This document shows positions 37,205 to 47,022 of a stretch of 64,000 nt of DNA, in pieces. This stretch comes from Alphaproteobacteria bacterium (GTDB lineage: Bacteria > Pseudomonadota > Alphaproteobacteria > UBA9219 > RGZA01). Position numbers and translations under genes: made by a program. The DNA is taken from contig JAKFVN010000002.1 of assembly GCA_021732145.1 (NCBI GenBank), positions 1 through 64,000 on the forward strand. Direction: 5' to 3'. The stretch's first letter is position 1; the number at the start of each line of letters is the position of its first letter. The notes beneath the pieces were generated by a model. That model did not search any database. It was not told where the DNA came from and saw only the letters and a program-made list of their open reading frames with translations.

Positions 37205-38878
37205 TTAAAGGTTGTTGCGGAAGCCAATCATGATCACATGCTTGCCAAAATCGGTGGTGGATGTCGTGCCATCCATCGCTTTCAGGGTCAGGCCCGTGTT
37301 CTGCTGATAGCGGTAGCCGAAATCAACCATCGCATTGGTCGAAAGATTGATGCCAAGGCCCGCCATCGCCTGCCACACGAAACCCACATCATTGTCATCA
37401 AGAACAACGCCGGATGGGCCAGTGCCCACGCGGTCGAAATCGCTGTAGCCAATACCAATGCCGCCGCCGAGATATGGGGAGAGATAACGGTTCGCGCGGA
37501 AATCAAGATAGCCATTGGCCATCAAATCAAGGCTGCGCACAAACCCATAGGCATTAGGATCCGCGAACTTGGTGGCACCCGTGCTGATGTTTTCCACCAA
37601 TGCCTGATCATAGGTGAGTTCAATTTCGGCGCGCGGGGCGAGCCAGCTGTTGAATGACTTGAACTCATAGCCTGCGGCGGTGCCAAGCTGCCAGCCGGTT
37701 TCAAATTCTTCCTGCCACGTTCTGCCCGCCAGATTAAAGCTGGCGCCCTGCGGAATGGAGAGGCCGGAGCGAATGGCGAGATACCACGGGCTGCTGGTGG
37801 TTGGGTCAAGCGCCATTGATGTATCGGATGATGGCGCTGCGGCTTGCTGCGGATAGCTGTCTTGCTGTACCGCGAATGCAGTGGATGGGGAATAGATTTG
37901 CGTTTGCGTTGTGTAACCCTGCGCCGGATAAGCTGAGGGTTGCTGTGCGCCATAGCTATACGTTTGAACCTGTGGCTGGGCTGCCGGTGCAGTCACAACA
38001 GGCGCGGTTACAACAGGCGCTTGCGCATATTGGGGGGACGCATCCGCAGGCGTTGCGGATTGGTAGCCATAGTTTGGCGCGGTGTAGCTTGGCGCTGACA
38101 CAGGCGCGTTTGATGCAACCTGGTAGGATGGCTGGTAGGATGCTGCGCCATCATAATTTGGCGAAGCAGTGATGCTGCCGACTGGCGCGGAATAGGTGGG
38201 TGCCGGGTACGTGGTCACTGGCACCGATGCGGTTATCGCCGGCGTTGTAATCGATGGCGGCTGGTAGCTTGGTGGCTGCACGCTAGCCGACGGCGCGCCA
38301 TATTGCGCAGATGAAGTGGGTTGCTGGGCTTGCGCCGTTATGCTTGGCGCAGCTGCGCCGCCATACGCATAGGCTTGCGTTTGCACATAGCCGGAACCCG
38401 GCGGCACAGCAATGGCCTGTGAATTTGGCGCTGCGCCGTAAGGCTGCGCGGATGCTGGCTGGCTGCCATTTACAACATAGCCTACGCTGGATGCTTGCTG
38501 CGTGGTTGTGCCGAATGATGAAGTGCGTGTTGCAGGAAGATAGGTTGGAACAACACCGTATTGCGCGGTTGCAACCGGGCGCGGTATTGCCTGGCCATAG
38601 CTGACTGCGCCCTGGCTTGCATAACCCTGCGTGCCGTATTGCGGAGCATATTGGCCCGAATATTGATTGAGCGGCGCATAACCCTGCTGCGCCTGGAAGG
38701 ATGGCATCATCATCGGCTGCAACTGGGGTTGCGGTGGCGGCAATGGAACGGTGCCATATCCGTATGGGTCAACATTCGATACCGAATAATTTTGCGCGAG
38801 AGCGGCCGTATTAAAAATCACAGGAACGAATAATGAAATGGCTAAAACAGAAACAGTTTTTAGTAAGGAGCGGTGCAT
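37205..38878 (-). CDS. Outer-membrane beta-barrel protein with long Pro/Gln/Ala/Tyr-rich N-terminal region
   Basis: Signal peptide; low-complexity ~40-350; C-terminal WYLAIRSGLSIPQGASFNL...SPYLGGGIGIGYSDFD...MVDFGYRYQQNTG...HVIMIGFRNNL barrel-like ending in F-R-N-N-L. Confidence 0.82.
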   Translation of the reverse strand: MHRSLLKTVSVLAISLFVPVIFNTAALAQNYSVSNVDPYGYGTVPLPPPQPQLQPMMMPSFQAQQGYAPLNQYSGQYAPQYGTQGYASQGAVSYGQAIPRPVATAQYGVVPTYLPATRTSSFGTTTQQASSVGYVVNGSQPASAQPYGAAPNSQAIAVPPGSGYVQTQAYAYGGAAAPSITAQAQQPTSSAQYGAPSASVQPPSYQPPSITTPAITASVPVTTYPAPTYSAPVGSITASPNYDGAASYQPSYQVASNAPVSAPSYTAPNYGYQSATPADASPQYAQAPVVTAPVVTAPAAQPQVQTYSYGAQQPSAYPAQGYTTQTQIYSPSTAFAVQQDSYPQQAAAPSSDTSMALDPTTSSPWYLAIRSGLSIPQGASFNLAGRTWQEEFETGWQLGTAAGYEFKSFNSWLAPRAEIELTYDQALVENISTGATKFADPNAYGFVRSLDLMANGYLDFRANRYLSPYLGGGIGIGYSDFDRVGTGPSGVVLDDNDVGFVWQAMAGLGINLSTNAMVDFGYRYQQNTGLTLKAMDGTTSTTDFGKHVIMIGFRNNL

Positions 38879-39045
38879 GATTTCCTCGTGAGTGGTGGTC
38901 AGGACGTGCGGTTTAAAGCGGATTTTCTGAATAAAAAATAGAAATTGAATTTGGCGGCGTAAGCGCCTTCGGTCAAGCGGTAGATTGGGTTTTAGGCCAA
39001 AAAAGGTGTTAATATTTAAGGGGTTAATTGGGGGAATATTTACTC

Positions 39046-39109
39046 CGCCCGCATAAGCGGGCGAGCCAGCAGTCGCTGGCTTTGGTTACCTGATTAAGGC
39101 TTAATCAGG
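39046..39109. repeat. Three consecutive perfect hairpins downstream of mltA
   Basis: CGCCCGC-ATAA-GCGGGCG; AGCCAGC-AGTC-GCTGGCT; CCTGATTAA-GGC-TTAATCAGG. Confidence 0.8.
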
Positions 39110-39934
39110 CAACAACACCCACATCGAACCTTGCGCATTCATCACCCCGGCACGCGCTCCCGCAGCATCGCCGGAGCCAAAATAAATATCCCCGCGAATG
39201 GCACCGCGTATGGCGGAGCCCTTATCGGCTGTGCGTAACTTTCGAACAAAAGCTTTGTTTTGTTCAATAGGATCAGCGGTTGCCACAATTACATCGAGGC
39301 CATAGGGCCAAATGCTGTCATCAATTGCAAGGCTCGCTTCGGGCATTAACACTTCGCCGCTGGCGCCAATCGGCCCATTTATTTTGTGTGGCCCATCAAT
39401 CATTTTAAAGAAGATGAAGGACGCATTGGAACAAAACACGTCCGCCTGTTTTTCGGGATTGGCGCGCAGCCAACTCTTAATCGACTGCATGGTGATGGGG
39501 AGCTGAAGCGCACCCATGTCTTTCAGCGTTTTGCCAATCGCGGTGTAGGGGTGACCGGATTTTGCGGCAAAGCCGATGCGCTGAATAGTTCCATCATCCA
39601 TCTGCACCGCAGCGCTGCCCTGCACATGCGCGAAAAACAAATCCACCGCATCATCGGTATACAGCAATTCCAGATTCTGGTTTTCCAATGCGCCGTTCGC
39701 AACCTCACGGCGCGTGACGGTTGGCGTGAGGGTTGATGGCGCGTAGACCGCATGAATGAAAGGTGGTTTTTTAACGCGGCTGCCGCGCAATAACGGTTCA
39801 AAGTAGCCGGTAAACAGGCCTTTATCTGAACCGTTTTCATCAATGACATGGTATGGATTTAAGCCCGCAACCGGCGCGTGCGGAACATCATCCCATGAAA
39901 CGTGTTTCAGAAATTTCCGGAAATGTTCTGCCAC
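39101..39934 (-). CDS. mltA: Murein transglycosylase A
   Basis: GLFTGYFEPLLRGSRVK, GTIQRIGFAAKSGHPYTAIGK, YFGSGDAAGARAGVMNAQGSMWVLLP. Confidence 0.93.
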   Translation of the reverse strand: MAEHFRKFLKHVSWDDVPHAPVAGLNPYHVIDENGSDKGLFTGYFEPLLRGSRVKKPPFIHAVYAPSTLTPTVTRREVANGALENQNLELLYTDDAVDLFFAHVQGSAAVQMDDGTIQRIGFAAKSGHPYTAIGKTLKDMGALQLPITMQSIKSWLRANPEKQADVFCSNASFIFFKMIDGPHKINGPIGASGEVLMPEASLAIDDSIWPYGLDVIVATADPIEQNKAFVRKLRTADKGSAIRGAIRGDIYFGSGDAAGARAGVMNAQGSMWVLLPD

Positions 39935-40357
39935 TTAGCGGATAAAGCCGAGCAGAATTCCGCCCAGCGTGAACTGGCATGCAACACCCACCATGAAGGC
40001 AAGCGTGCGCAGGAACGGAACGCCCAGCATGTACACAACGTAATGCGCCGCGCGCGCATAAAAATAAATCTCGCATGCCAGTGCCGATGTTGAATTGCCA
40101 ACGCCGGAAAAATTCACGGTAAGGGCAAGCGTTGCAAACACCACCAGATTTTCAATGGCGTTGTAATGCGCGCGCTTGGCGCGCTGCGCCCATGTGGCCA
40201 TGAGCGGCGTATCCGCGCTGCGGTCGGTGAAGGTTTTGAGGGGCCCCAATTGCACGATCAGGCGAAGGATATAGGGAACCCACATTGCCGCAGTCATCAG
40301 CGCGGTAAGGGTCAGCCAGAATAATTCAGGGGACAGGGCGGGCGCTGTTGGTGGCAT
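39935..40357 (-). CDS. MAPEG family protein
   Basis: RAKRAHYNAIENLVVFATLAL motif; multi-TM small protein. Confidence 0.88.
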   Translation of the reverse strand: MPPTAPALSPELFWLTLTALMTAAMWVPYILRLIVQLGPLKTFTDRSADTPLMATWAQRAKRAHYNAIENLVVFATLALTVNFSGVGNSTSALACEIYFYARAAHYVVYMLGVPFLRTLAFMVGVACQFTLGGILLGFIR

Positions 40358-40386
40358 AAAAACCTCCTGTTGTTATTCAGATTTTA

Positions 40387-41130
40387 TTACTCAGATTTTG
40401 TTTCTGCCAATTGCCAGTTGGGGTTGGATGATTTGGTATCGCGCTTGAATGTCCAGACATCGGTCAGGCGTTCCAGCTCGCGGCCCGGATCCTTGATGAT
40501 GCCGCCGTTTTTATCATAAACCATTTTCGCCTGGTCACTCACGCATTGCACGGTAATCAGCGCATTGCTGCCATCCATCGCTGCGCCAGTTAAATCCATA
40601 TCGCGGATGATGACGGTTTTCATTTCCCAGCGCTCGCCCTGCAATTCACGCGCAGAAATCGCGCTTTCAAACGCGACATACAGCTTCGGGGTGAGCAGGT
40701 TTTTCAATGTGCCGCGCTCGCCCGCGGCAAAGGCGCGCACAATCATTTCAAAGGCAAGACGCGCGCCTTTTAAAAAGCTGCGCTCATCAAAATTGGCATC
40801 GGCGCGCTGAATAGCAAAGAGTGCGCCCGCCAAGGATTCCTGCGCAGGCTCGGTTGCAAAAGGCTGATTGGGAATGGGTTGCTGCACGCCCATAACTTTT
40901 TGCGTGGCCAGCGGCAGCGCCAGCAAGTCATCCTTGTTCGCGGGCGGCTTGTCGCCCATTTTGCCATTACGCTGCGCGTCGTGCTGCTGGCCGGGTTTTT
41001 GGGCGAAGGGATTGCCCGAACGCCAAGCCGAGCGGTTGCTTTCATTCCCGTCGCGATTGCCGAGAACGGTGTAGAGCCGGTAAATCAAAATGCCTGCAAT
41101 GACTGCGTAAATCAGGGTTTCCAAGGAACC
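40387..41130 (-). CDS. Tim44/TimA-like domain protein (approximate TTG start)
   Basis: LETLIYAVIAGILIYRLYTVLGNRDGNE...FLKGARLAFEMIVRAFAAGERGTLKNLLTPKLYVAFESAI. Confidence 0.88.
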   Translation of the reverse strand, partial: GSLETLIYAVIAGILIYRLYTVLGNRDGNESNRSAWRSGNPFAQKPGQQHDAQRNGKMGDKPPANKDDLLALPLATQKVMGVQQPIPNQPFATEPAQESLAGALFAIQRADANFDERSFLKGARLAFEMIVRAFAAGERGTLKNLLTPKLYVAFESAISARELQGERWEMKTVIIRDMDLTGAAMDGSNALITVQCVSDQAKMVYDKNGGIIKDPGRELERLTDVWTFKRDTKSSNPNWQLAETKSE

Positions 41131-41349
41131 GCCTTTATGAAGATGAGGCTTTAAACTAGCGGGCGCAGCCCCCATGCGCAAGCATGGTAATGAACAGCAA
41201 ATCACCCCAAATATCCTTGGGGATATCACAGTTCAGCCACATTTCGTGACTAATTTAATCTTGACCCAGCCTTGAGGAACCATGAAGCTTCACGACTGAT
41301 CGTACAACGATACCCCTGACCACACGAACCTCTTCAAGGAGACACTTAA

Positions 41350-41619
41350 ATGAAAATTGCACGCACAATGACCACCGCTTTGCTCGCCGCTGTATTGCTC
41401 GCACCGGTTGCTGCATTTGCCGCGCCCATCGCGCCAACCACCACTCCTGCCGCTCAAGCAAAAGCTGGCGTTCACAAGGCAAGCGCCAAGAAGCACCACG
41501 CCAAGAAGCACCCAACTGGCAAGAAGCATACCAAGAAAACATCCGCTTCTGAAGCGGCTCCCGCAGCATCCGAAGCCGATGCAGCAGTGCCAGAAGCCGG
41601 CGCGCCCGCAGCACAGTAA
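41350..41619 (+). CDS. Small exported Ala/Lys/His-rich protein
   Basis: Signal peptide MKIARTMTTALLAAVLLAPVAAFA then AKKHHAKKHPTGKKHTKK; strong terminator follows. Confidence 0.75.
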   Translation: MKIARTMTTALLAAVLLAPVAAFAAPIAPTTTPAAQAKAGVHKASAKKHHAKKHPTGKKHTKKTSASEAAPAASEADAAVPEAGAPAAQ

Positions 41620-41640
41620 ATTGCTGCTGAGCTGAAATTT

Positions 41641-41672
41641 AAAGGGGAGCGAATTATTGCTCCCCTTTTTTT
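41641..41672 (+). terminator. Rho-independent terminator
   Basis: GGGGAGC-GAATTATT-GCTCCCC followed by TTTTTTTT. Confidence 0.93.
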
Positions 41673-41747
41673 TGCGTATTATTTTTTCGTGCCAGCTTGA
41701 CGCGGGGTTGCCTTGCAACCCTTGGTCATACACGCTATGACAATCTC

Positions 41748-42314
41748 ATGTACTTTGTTCGCCACGGCCAGTCCGAATTCAATGTTGTTTATTCCGCCAC
41801 CTTGCAAGACCCGGGTATTCGCGATGCGCCAATTACCGAGCGCGGCGCAGACCAGGCCTTGGGCGCGGCAAAGCATCTTAAACATAAACACATCACCAAA
41901 ATCATTTGCAGCCCCTATACGCGCGCGCTGCAAACCGCGGAGATTATTGCCAAGCATTTAGGCATCACCGCCATGATGGCCGAGCCACTGGCGGGCGAGC
42001 GCCGCTTATTCACCTGCGATATCGGAACGCCGCTCACGCAGCTCAAGAAAAAATGGCCATTGGTTGATTTCGCGCGCGTTGAGAATAAGAGCGAAGGCCG
42101 CGAGGAATGGTGGCCGGGGCATGATGAAAGCGATGATGATATTGCGCGGCGCGTCAATGCCTTTGCCAAATTGTATACAGGCGCGAATGATGCCGAGACA
42201 ACGCTTGTGGTCAGCCATTGGTATTTCATTTTTACCCTTTCGGGCAAAGACACGGAAAATGCGCAAATTGTGCGCCTTGATGAAAAAGGCAGATACCACC
42301 GCGAAGGGCTCTAA
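41748..42314 (+). CDS. Histidine phosphatase (phosphoglycerate mutase-like)
   Basis: MYFVRHGQSEFN (RHG), ICSPYTRALQTAEII, VVSHWYFI. Confidence 0.93.
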   Translation: MYFVRHGQSEFNVVYSATLQDPGIRDAPITERGADQALGAAKHLKHKHITKIICSPYTRALQTAEIIAKHLGITAMMAEPLAGERRLFTCDIGTPLTQLKKKWPLVDFARVENKSEGREEWWPGHDESDDDIARRVNAFAKLYTGANDAETTLVVSHWYFIFTLSGKDTENAQIVRLDEKGRYHREGL

Positions 42315-42421
42315 TTCCGCCATTCGCGCGGCCCGGGCGCAAGGTAATCCTTGTCAAACAGGCTTTGGCGACTTAAAACCTAGTCATTCCTGTTCTTCCT
42401 CTTTTATAGAAACATCCCATC

Positions 42422-42886
42422 ATGGACGCGATTACTGAACCAGCACCCATTTCCTTCAGCATCAATGCGCAATACATCAAGGATTTATCCTTTGAAGGCC
42501 CGGCGCATCCCGGCGATGTGATCAGCCCCAACCCGCCAAAAATTGATGTGCAGGTTTCCGCCGAAACGCGCCCGCTGGAACTGAACGTGTTTGAGGTAAC
42601 CTTGAAAACACGCGCAACCGCCACAGTAGAAAACAAGCATGCGTTTTTGATTGAGCTGGCCTATGCGGGCATTATTTCAACGCCACAGGGGCTTGATGAA
42701 AACGCGCTGAAATACTTGTTGCTCGTTGAAGTTGCGCGCCAATTATTCCCCTTTGCACGCAATATCATTGCGAATGCAACGCGCGATGGTGGCTTCCCGC
42801 CCTTGCTGTTGCAGCCCATTGATTTCAACGCGCTGTATAACCAGCAATTGCAGGGCGAAGCGCAGGCCGCGGCCGGCAACGCTTAA
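42422..42886 (+). CDS. secB: Protein-export chaperone SecB
   Basis: SINAQYIKDLSFEGP, FPFARNIIANATRDGGFPPLLLQPIDFNALY. Confidence 0.96.
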   Translation: MDAITEPAPISFSINAQYIKDLSFEGPAHPGDVISPNPPKIDVQVSAETRPLELNVFEVTLKTRATATVENKHAFLIELAYAGIISTPQGLDENALKYLLLVEVARQLFPFARNIIANATRDGGFPPLLLQPIDFNALYNQQLQGEAQAAAGNA

Positions 42887-42909
42887 CGGCCTGTCCCAGT
42901 TCGGATGGC

Positions 42910-43662
42910 CTAGAACTGTATGGCGTATTTCAGTTTCCATTTCAGCATGGTGTCTGGCGTGGCGGGCGTGGTGCCAAAGGTATAGACCAGTTCATAGCCC
43001 AGCTTTTGCGCCTTGTCGCCGCCGAACAATTCATCAAAGCCAAAATGGCCGGATACGGCAGGGCCGATGCCCAGCGACTGGTCGCGGAATGCGTTTTTCT
43101 TTTTGGTGTCGCCCAGTATTTCAACGCCGGGCTGGAATTGCGGCATCAGGTTGTATCTTGTTTGCCAGCGGTAGATAAAATTGATGCCGGGCTGCGCGGT
43201 ATCGCCAAGATCCTTTCTGACATACAGGTTCCCCGTATGTGAAAAACTGGCGATGTCCTTGCGTGCCAGGACGCCGAAGGTTATGTCATGGCTGCTATCG
43301 GATCGATTGGCGATGGTGAAATCATTATACAGCGCGGTATCCACGAAGAAGCCGTCCTTTGCGCTGGTTGTCTGCACGATATTTTCAAAGCGCGTGCGAC
43401 GATAGGTAAGGTCGCCCTTTTTATCCTCATCCGTCACCAGTTCAAACTTGGTCTTCCAGCGATCCGTCACGCCATAGGCAACGGTGTATTCAAATTCCTC
43501 GAAATGATTCTTGGGAAGCCTGGAACCGGATTGATAGCGTCCCTTTTGCTCGATTTCCAAAAGCCCTTTCTCCACATTCGGGGCTTTTACCGTCTCGCCA
43601 GCAAAGGCGGGCGCGGCAATCAGCAGCAACAAGACAATAAAAATGCAATAGAATGGTTTCAT
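42910..43662 (-). CDS. Exported outer-membrane-like hypothetical protein
   Basis: Signal peptide MKPFYCIFIVLLLLIAAPAFA; alternating beta-strand pattern, terminal F (KLKYAIQF). Confidence 0.75.
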   Translation of the reverse strand: MKPFYCIFIVLLLLIAAPAFAGETVKAPNVEKGLLEIEQKGRYQSGSRLPKNHFEEFEYTVAYGVTDRWKTKFELVTDEDKKGDLTYRRTRFENIVQTTSAKDGFFVDTALYNDFTIANRSDSSHDITFGVLARKDIASFSHTGNLYVRKDLGDTAQPGINFIYRWQTRYNLMPQFQPGVEILGDTKKKNAFRDQSLGIGPAVSGHFGFDELFGGDKAQKLGYELVYTFGTTPATPDTMLKWKLKYAIQF

Positions 43663-43715
43663 CGGTAACCTTGGCGTGAGTGAAAGCAAGAACCCACCAC
43701 AATGCACTTAAATGG

Positions 43716-44315
43716 TCAACCAAGCTTTTGCTGCGTCCTTATAAATGCCCTTAACCGGGCAAAAGTGACGGCCTTGCCAATGCCGGTTGGAACAACCATA
43801 TCCGCACGTTTACGTTTTATGGCATCGGGCATCTGGCGCGATAAAATCGCCATTAACTTGTGCGCATTCATGCCCTTGCGCGCCATGACGCGCTGCTTTT
43901 GAATAAAGGCAGGCGCTGAAACCACCATTACCGCGTCAACGCGCCTGTCGCCGCCGGTTTCATACAACAGCGGAATATCAAGTACCGCAATGCGCCTGCG
44001 CTGCGCGCGGCAACGCTTCAAGAAGGCGCGCTCGCTGGATTGCACCATCGGATGCAAAATCGCCTCCAATCTTTTCAAAAGCCGTGCATCTTCAAACACT
44101 GCCGCGCCAAGCACCGCGCGGTTGATGGCATTGGTTTTCTTATCATGCGCGGCTGCATGCAGCCTGGCGACGGCGGCAACCGCCTTGCCATTCGAGCCAA
44201 GCAGGGCGTGCACCACTTCATCCGAGCAATGCACGGGGATGCGCATGCGCCGCAACATGCGTGACGCGGTGCTTTTTCCCATTCCAATCGAACCGGTAAG
44301 GCCCAAAATGCGCAT
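43716..44315 (-). CDS. coaE: Dephospho-CoA kinase
   Basis: MRILGLTGSIGMGKSTASRML, VHCSDEVVHALLG, LDIPLLYETGGD. Confidence 0.95.
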   Translation of the reverse strand: MRILGLTGSIGMGKSTASRMLRRMRIPVHCSDEVVHALLGSNGKAVAAVARLHAAAHDKKTNAINRAVLGAAVFEDARLLKRLEAILHPMVQSSERAFLKRCRAQRRRIAVLDIPLLYETGGDRRVDAVMVVSAPAFIQKQRVMARKGMNAHKLMAILSRQMPDAIKRKRADMVVPTGIGKAVTFARLRAFIRTQQKLG

Positions 44316-44411
44316 TAATTTTCCCCAAATTGATGAAACTATGTTAGCCTTTAAAACCTTGTATAATCAAACGATATTAAGGCATGACCCATTTTAAACG
44401 ACGGCTATTCC

Positions 44412-44963
44412 ATGACGGCACCCATCGATAACATCCTGCTCCATGCGCAGCTTGCCAAGGTGCCAATGTGCGGCGAATTGGAAGAAGCGGTTGCGGGCCT
44501 TAGCCGAATTTCCCCGTCGGCGGTGATGAAATGCCCGTCGGAATATCTAAGCGCCGTTGCGAATGTGGTGGATGCGGATATCCGCCAAGCCATTGAAGAA
44601 AGCCAGCAGCCCGATAGCGTTTTACGCGCCAAGCGCGCATTGCTGATGGAATACCTGCGCGAGCGCAAGAGCCGCCCGGAAGATTGCGGTGAATTCTTAC
44701 AGGATGTGACAAGGCTGATTACCAATGTGCAGCGCCTATGGCTGAAGCTGGCCGCCGAAGTTCCACGCACGCGTATTTTCCAGATTGCGCCGCAATTTCC
44801 GGAACTGGTATTACCCATGAGCTTTGGGATGAAGTTTTACTTTGCGCATGAAACCATCGACCCGAATTTGGTGACGGTATTGCGTTCTGCCGCGCAATCG
44901 CCGGAAGAAGCGATGCGCCTTCGCCGCACGCCAAGCCCGCACGAGCATATTCATTTACAGTAA
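44412..44963 (+). CDS. Hypothetical protein
   Basis: 183-aa ORF between divergent coaE and convergent aroE. Confidence 0.65.
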   Translation: MTAPIDNILLHAQLAKVPMCGELEEAVAGLSRISPSAVMKCPSEYLSAVANVVDADIRQAIEESQQPDSVLRAKRALLMEYLRERKSRPEDCGEFLQDVTRLITNVQRLWLKLAAEVPRTRIFQIAPQFPELVLPMSFGMKFYFAHETIDPNLVTVLRSAAQSPEEAMRLRRTPSPHEHIHLQ

Positions 44964-45848
44964 TTATTCGGGTATCTTGGCGTTCATGATATCGGTCATG
45001 AGCAGCAGGCGCGCAGTGTCATCGACCACGGGTTTCACGCCGTACCACGCCTCGAAGCCCGGCACCGCCTGATGCAGCAGCATGCCAAGGCCATCCATAA
45101 TCGCGTGACCGCGGCGTTTTGCCTCCAGCAATAATGGCGTATGCAATGGCGTGTAGACCAAATCCGTCACCAGCGCATTATCATCCAGCGCGCGCAAATC
45201 CACATCCAGGGCCGGCTGGCCCTGCATGCCTTGCGTAGTGGTATTCACCAGCAATGCGCAATCCTTCATCGCATCGTCGCGGTCTTGCCATGCAACAGGC
45301 GTGATTTTCTTCACATGCGGCTGCATTTCCCTGGAAAGCGTTATGGCGCGGTCATTGGTACGGTTGGTTAAGCGGATTTCACCGCACCCGGCTTCCGATA
45401 ACGCAATAATCACCGCGCGTGATGCACCGCCCGCGCCAACGACCAAGGCCGGCTTTTTCTTTTGCCACGCCTTGCCCGCACCTTCCAGATTGGCGGTAAA
45501 GCCATAAACATCCGTATTGCTGCCAGCCAGGCTTCCCTTCTCGCCAACGACCACCGTGTTAATCGCGCCAACTTTTTTGGCGAGTTCATCCACCGTATCA
45601 ACCAGCTGAATGGCGTTTTCTTTATGCGGCACGGTTATGTTGCAGCCAGCAAAACCGAGCGGCGCAAGGGAGCGAAGCGCGGATGGCAACCCCAGCGGGT
45701 CAACCGCCATCGGGACATAGGCGCCATCAATCTGATAGCGGCGCAGCCAGTAATTATGGAGCAGGGGCGAACGCGAATGCGCAACGGGAAACCCCATTAC
45801 GCCTGCGATTTTTGCCTTACCGGTAATGCTGTAATCGTTCTTATCCAT
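44964..45848 (-). CDS. aroE: Shikimate dehydrogenase
   Basis: KIAGVMGFPVAHSRSPLLHNYWL, GCNITVPHKENAIQL, VVGAGGASRAVIIAL, LVTDLVYTPLHTPLL. Confidence 0.95.
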   Translation of the reverse strand: MDKNDYSITGKAKIAGVMGFPVAHSRSPLLHNYWLRRYQIDGAYVPMAVDPLGLPSALRSLAPLGFAGCNITVPHKENAIQLVDTVDELAKKVGAINTVVVGEKGSLAGSNTDVYGFTANLEGAGKAWQKKKPALVVGAGGASRAVIIALSEAGCGEIRLTNRTNDRAITLSREMQPHVKKITPVAWQDRDDAMKDCALLVNTTTQGMQGQPALDVDLRALDDNALVTDLVYTPLHTPLLLEAKRRGHAIMDGLGMLLHQAVPGFEAWYGVKPVVDDTARLLLMTDIMNAKIPE

Positions 45849-46007
45849 AATACGGCCGCATGGTCTCTTTGCCTGAAGGAAGCTAGCACTAAAAAACTAC
45901 ATATACACGCTATACTGCTTGGTCACTTAAATGAATTGACTCCTCCATACTATAGACGCATTGTTCGTACCACAAAAATACCGCTTTTACCTGACGATGG
46001 GGGTTTC

Positions 46008-46469
46008 ATGAGGAAAATCAAGATCGCAGTATTGTTCGTGATGGCACTGATGCTTAATGCTTGTGCAAATACTGCCGAGGAACACCGCGCCGCCGTAAGC
46101 AACCAAGATAAAGATAGGCTGACAGTAGGAACGGCCCAACGTGAAATCCACAAAGGCATGACTTCAGAACAGGTTGCTGAGGTTCTTGGTTCGCCCAACA
46201 TGGTTACAACGGATGAGTCGCGCCGCGAAAGCTGGATCTATGACAAAATCTCAACGGAAAAGGTTTATTCAACCTCATCCGGGGGTCTGGGCCTTATTTT
46301 TGGCGGTGCTGGCGGTATCGATGGTGGCGGCTTGCTTGGCGGGATTGGCGGCAGCCAGCGCAATGGTTCTGGCGCGGTAAGCACAACCCAGCGCACGCTG
46401 ACAATCATCGTGAAGTTTGATAACCGTCAGCGCGTGCGTGATTACGCCTATCGCAGCTCAAGTTTCTAG
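46008..46469 (+). CDS. SmpA/OmlA (BamE-like) fold lipoprotein
   Basis: Lipobox MLNACAN; GTAQREIHKGMTSEQVAEVLGSPNMVTTDESRRESWIYDK. Confidence 0.8.
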   Translation: MRKIKIAVLFVMALMLNACANTAEEHRAAVSNQDKDRLTVGTAQREIHKGMTSEQVAEVLGSPNMVTTDESRRESWIYDKISTEKVYSTSSGGLGLIFGGAGGIDGGGLLGGIGGSQRNGSGAVSTTQRTLTIIVKFDNRQRVRDYAYRSSSF

Positions 46470-46478
46470 GGGCCTTGC

Positions 46479-47006
46479 ATGAACATATCCTTGCGCATCA
46501 TCCTGCTTGGACTTCTTGTTGCTGTAGCCGGCTGCCAGCAGACAGTTCCAAAAGATGCCTTGCAGCTAAAGCAAGAAAGCTTGCAGGATCGTCAATCACA
46601 GACCCGCCGTTTTGACACAAAAGATGAAAGAAAGCTGCTGCGGGCGGGCGCGCAAGTACTTCAAGACCTTGGGTACACTCTGGAAGAGAGCTCTACGGAT
46701 GTAGGGGTTGTCGTTGGGTCAAAAGACCGTGATGCCACCGAAGCCGGACAGGTTGTTGGGGCAGTGGTCATGGCTGCAATGTTTGGCGTTGCAACACCGA
46801 TTGACGAAAAGCAGAAAATCCGTGTCAGCCTTGTAACCAAAAGCGCCGGAAAAAAAGCTACATCCTTGCGGGTTACGTTCCAACGTGTTGTATGGAATAC
46901 CAAAGGCGAGATTTCAAAAACGGAAGGCCTGAACGACCCGAAAATGTACCAGGATTTTTTTGACAAGCTGTCCCAATCGGTTTTCCTAACCGGTCACGAA
47001 ATCTAG
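46479..47006 (+). CDS. Lipoprotein, paralogue of the next gene
   Basis: Lipobox VAVAGCQ; RRFDTKDERKLLRAGAQVLQDLGYTLEES. Confidence 0.8.
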   Translation: MNISLRIILLGLLVAVAGCQQTVPKDALQLKQESLQDRQSQTRRFDTKDERKLLRAGAQVLQDLGYTLEESSTDVGVVVGSKDRDATEAGQVVGAVVMAAMFGVATPIDEKQKIRVSLVTKSAGKKATSLRVTFQRVVWNTKGEISKTEGLNDPKMYQDFFDKLSQSVFLTGHEI

Positions 47007-47022
47007 AAAAGGCTGAACCATC

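Noticed and set aside
39893-39908. ATGAAACGTGTTTCAG near the mltA start, parS-like
   Set aside because: Palindromic but lacks the CACGTG centre and lies in coding sequence; not a parS match.
41030-41055. CCGAGCGGTTGC in the Tim44-like gene, matching the left arm of the palindromic element
   Set aside because: Only a 12-nt match; the right arm (GGCGCAGAGCGAAT) and stem are absent, so not counted as a copy.
45462-46007. N-terminal part of ORF 45462-46469
   Set aside because: Overlaps aroE antisense; the lipoprotein signal (MRKIKIAVLFVMALMLNAC) starts at 46008.
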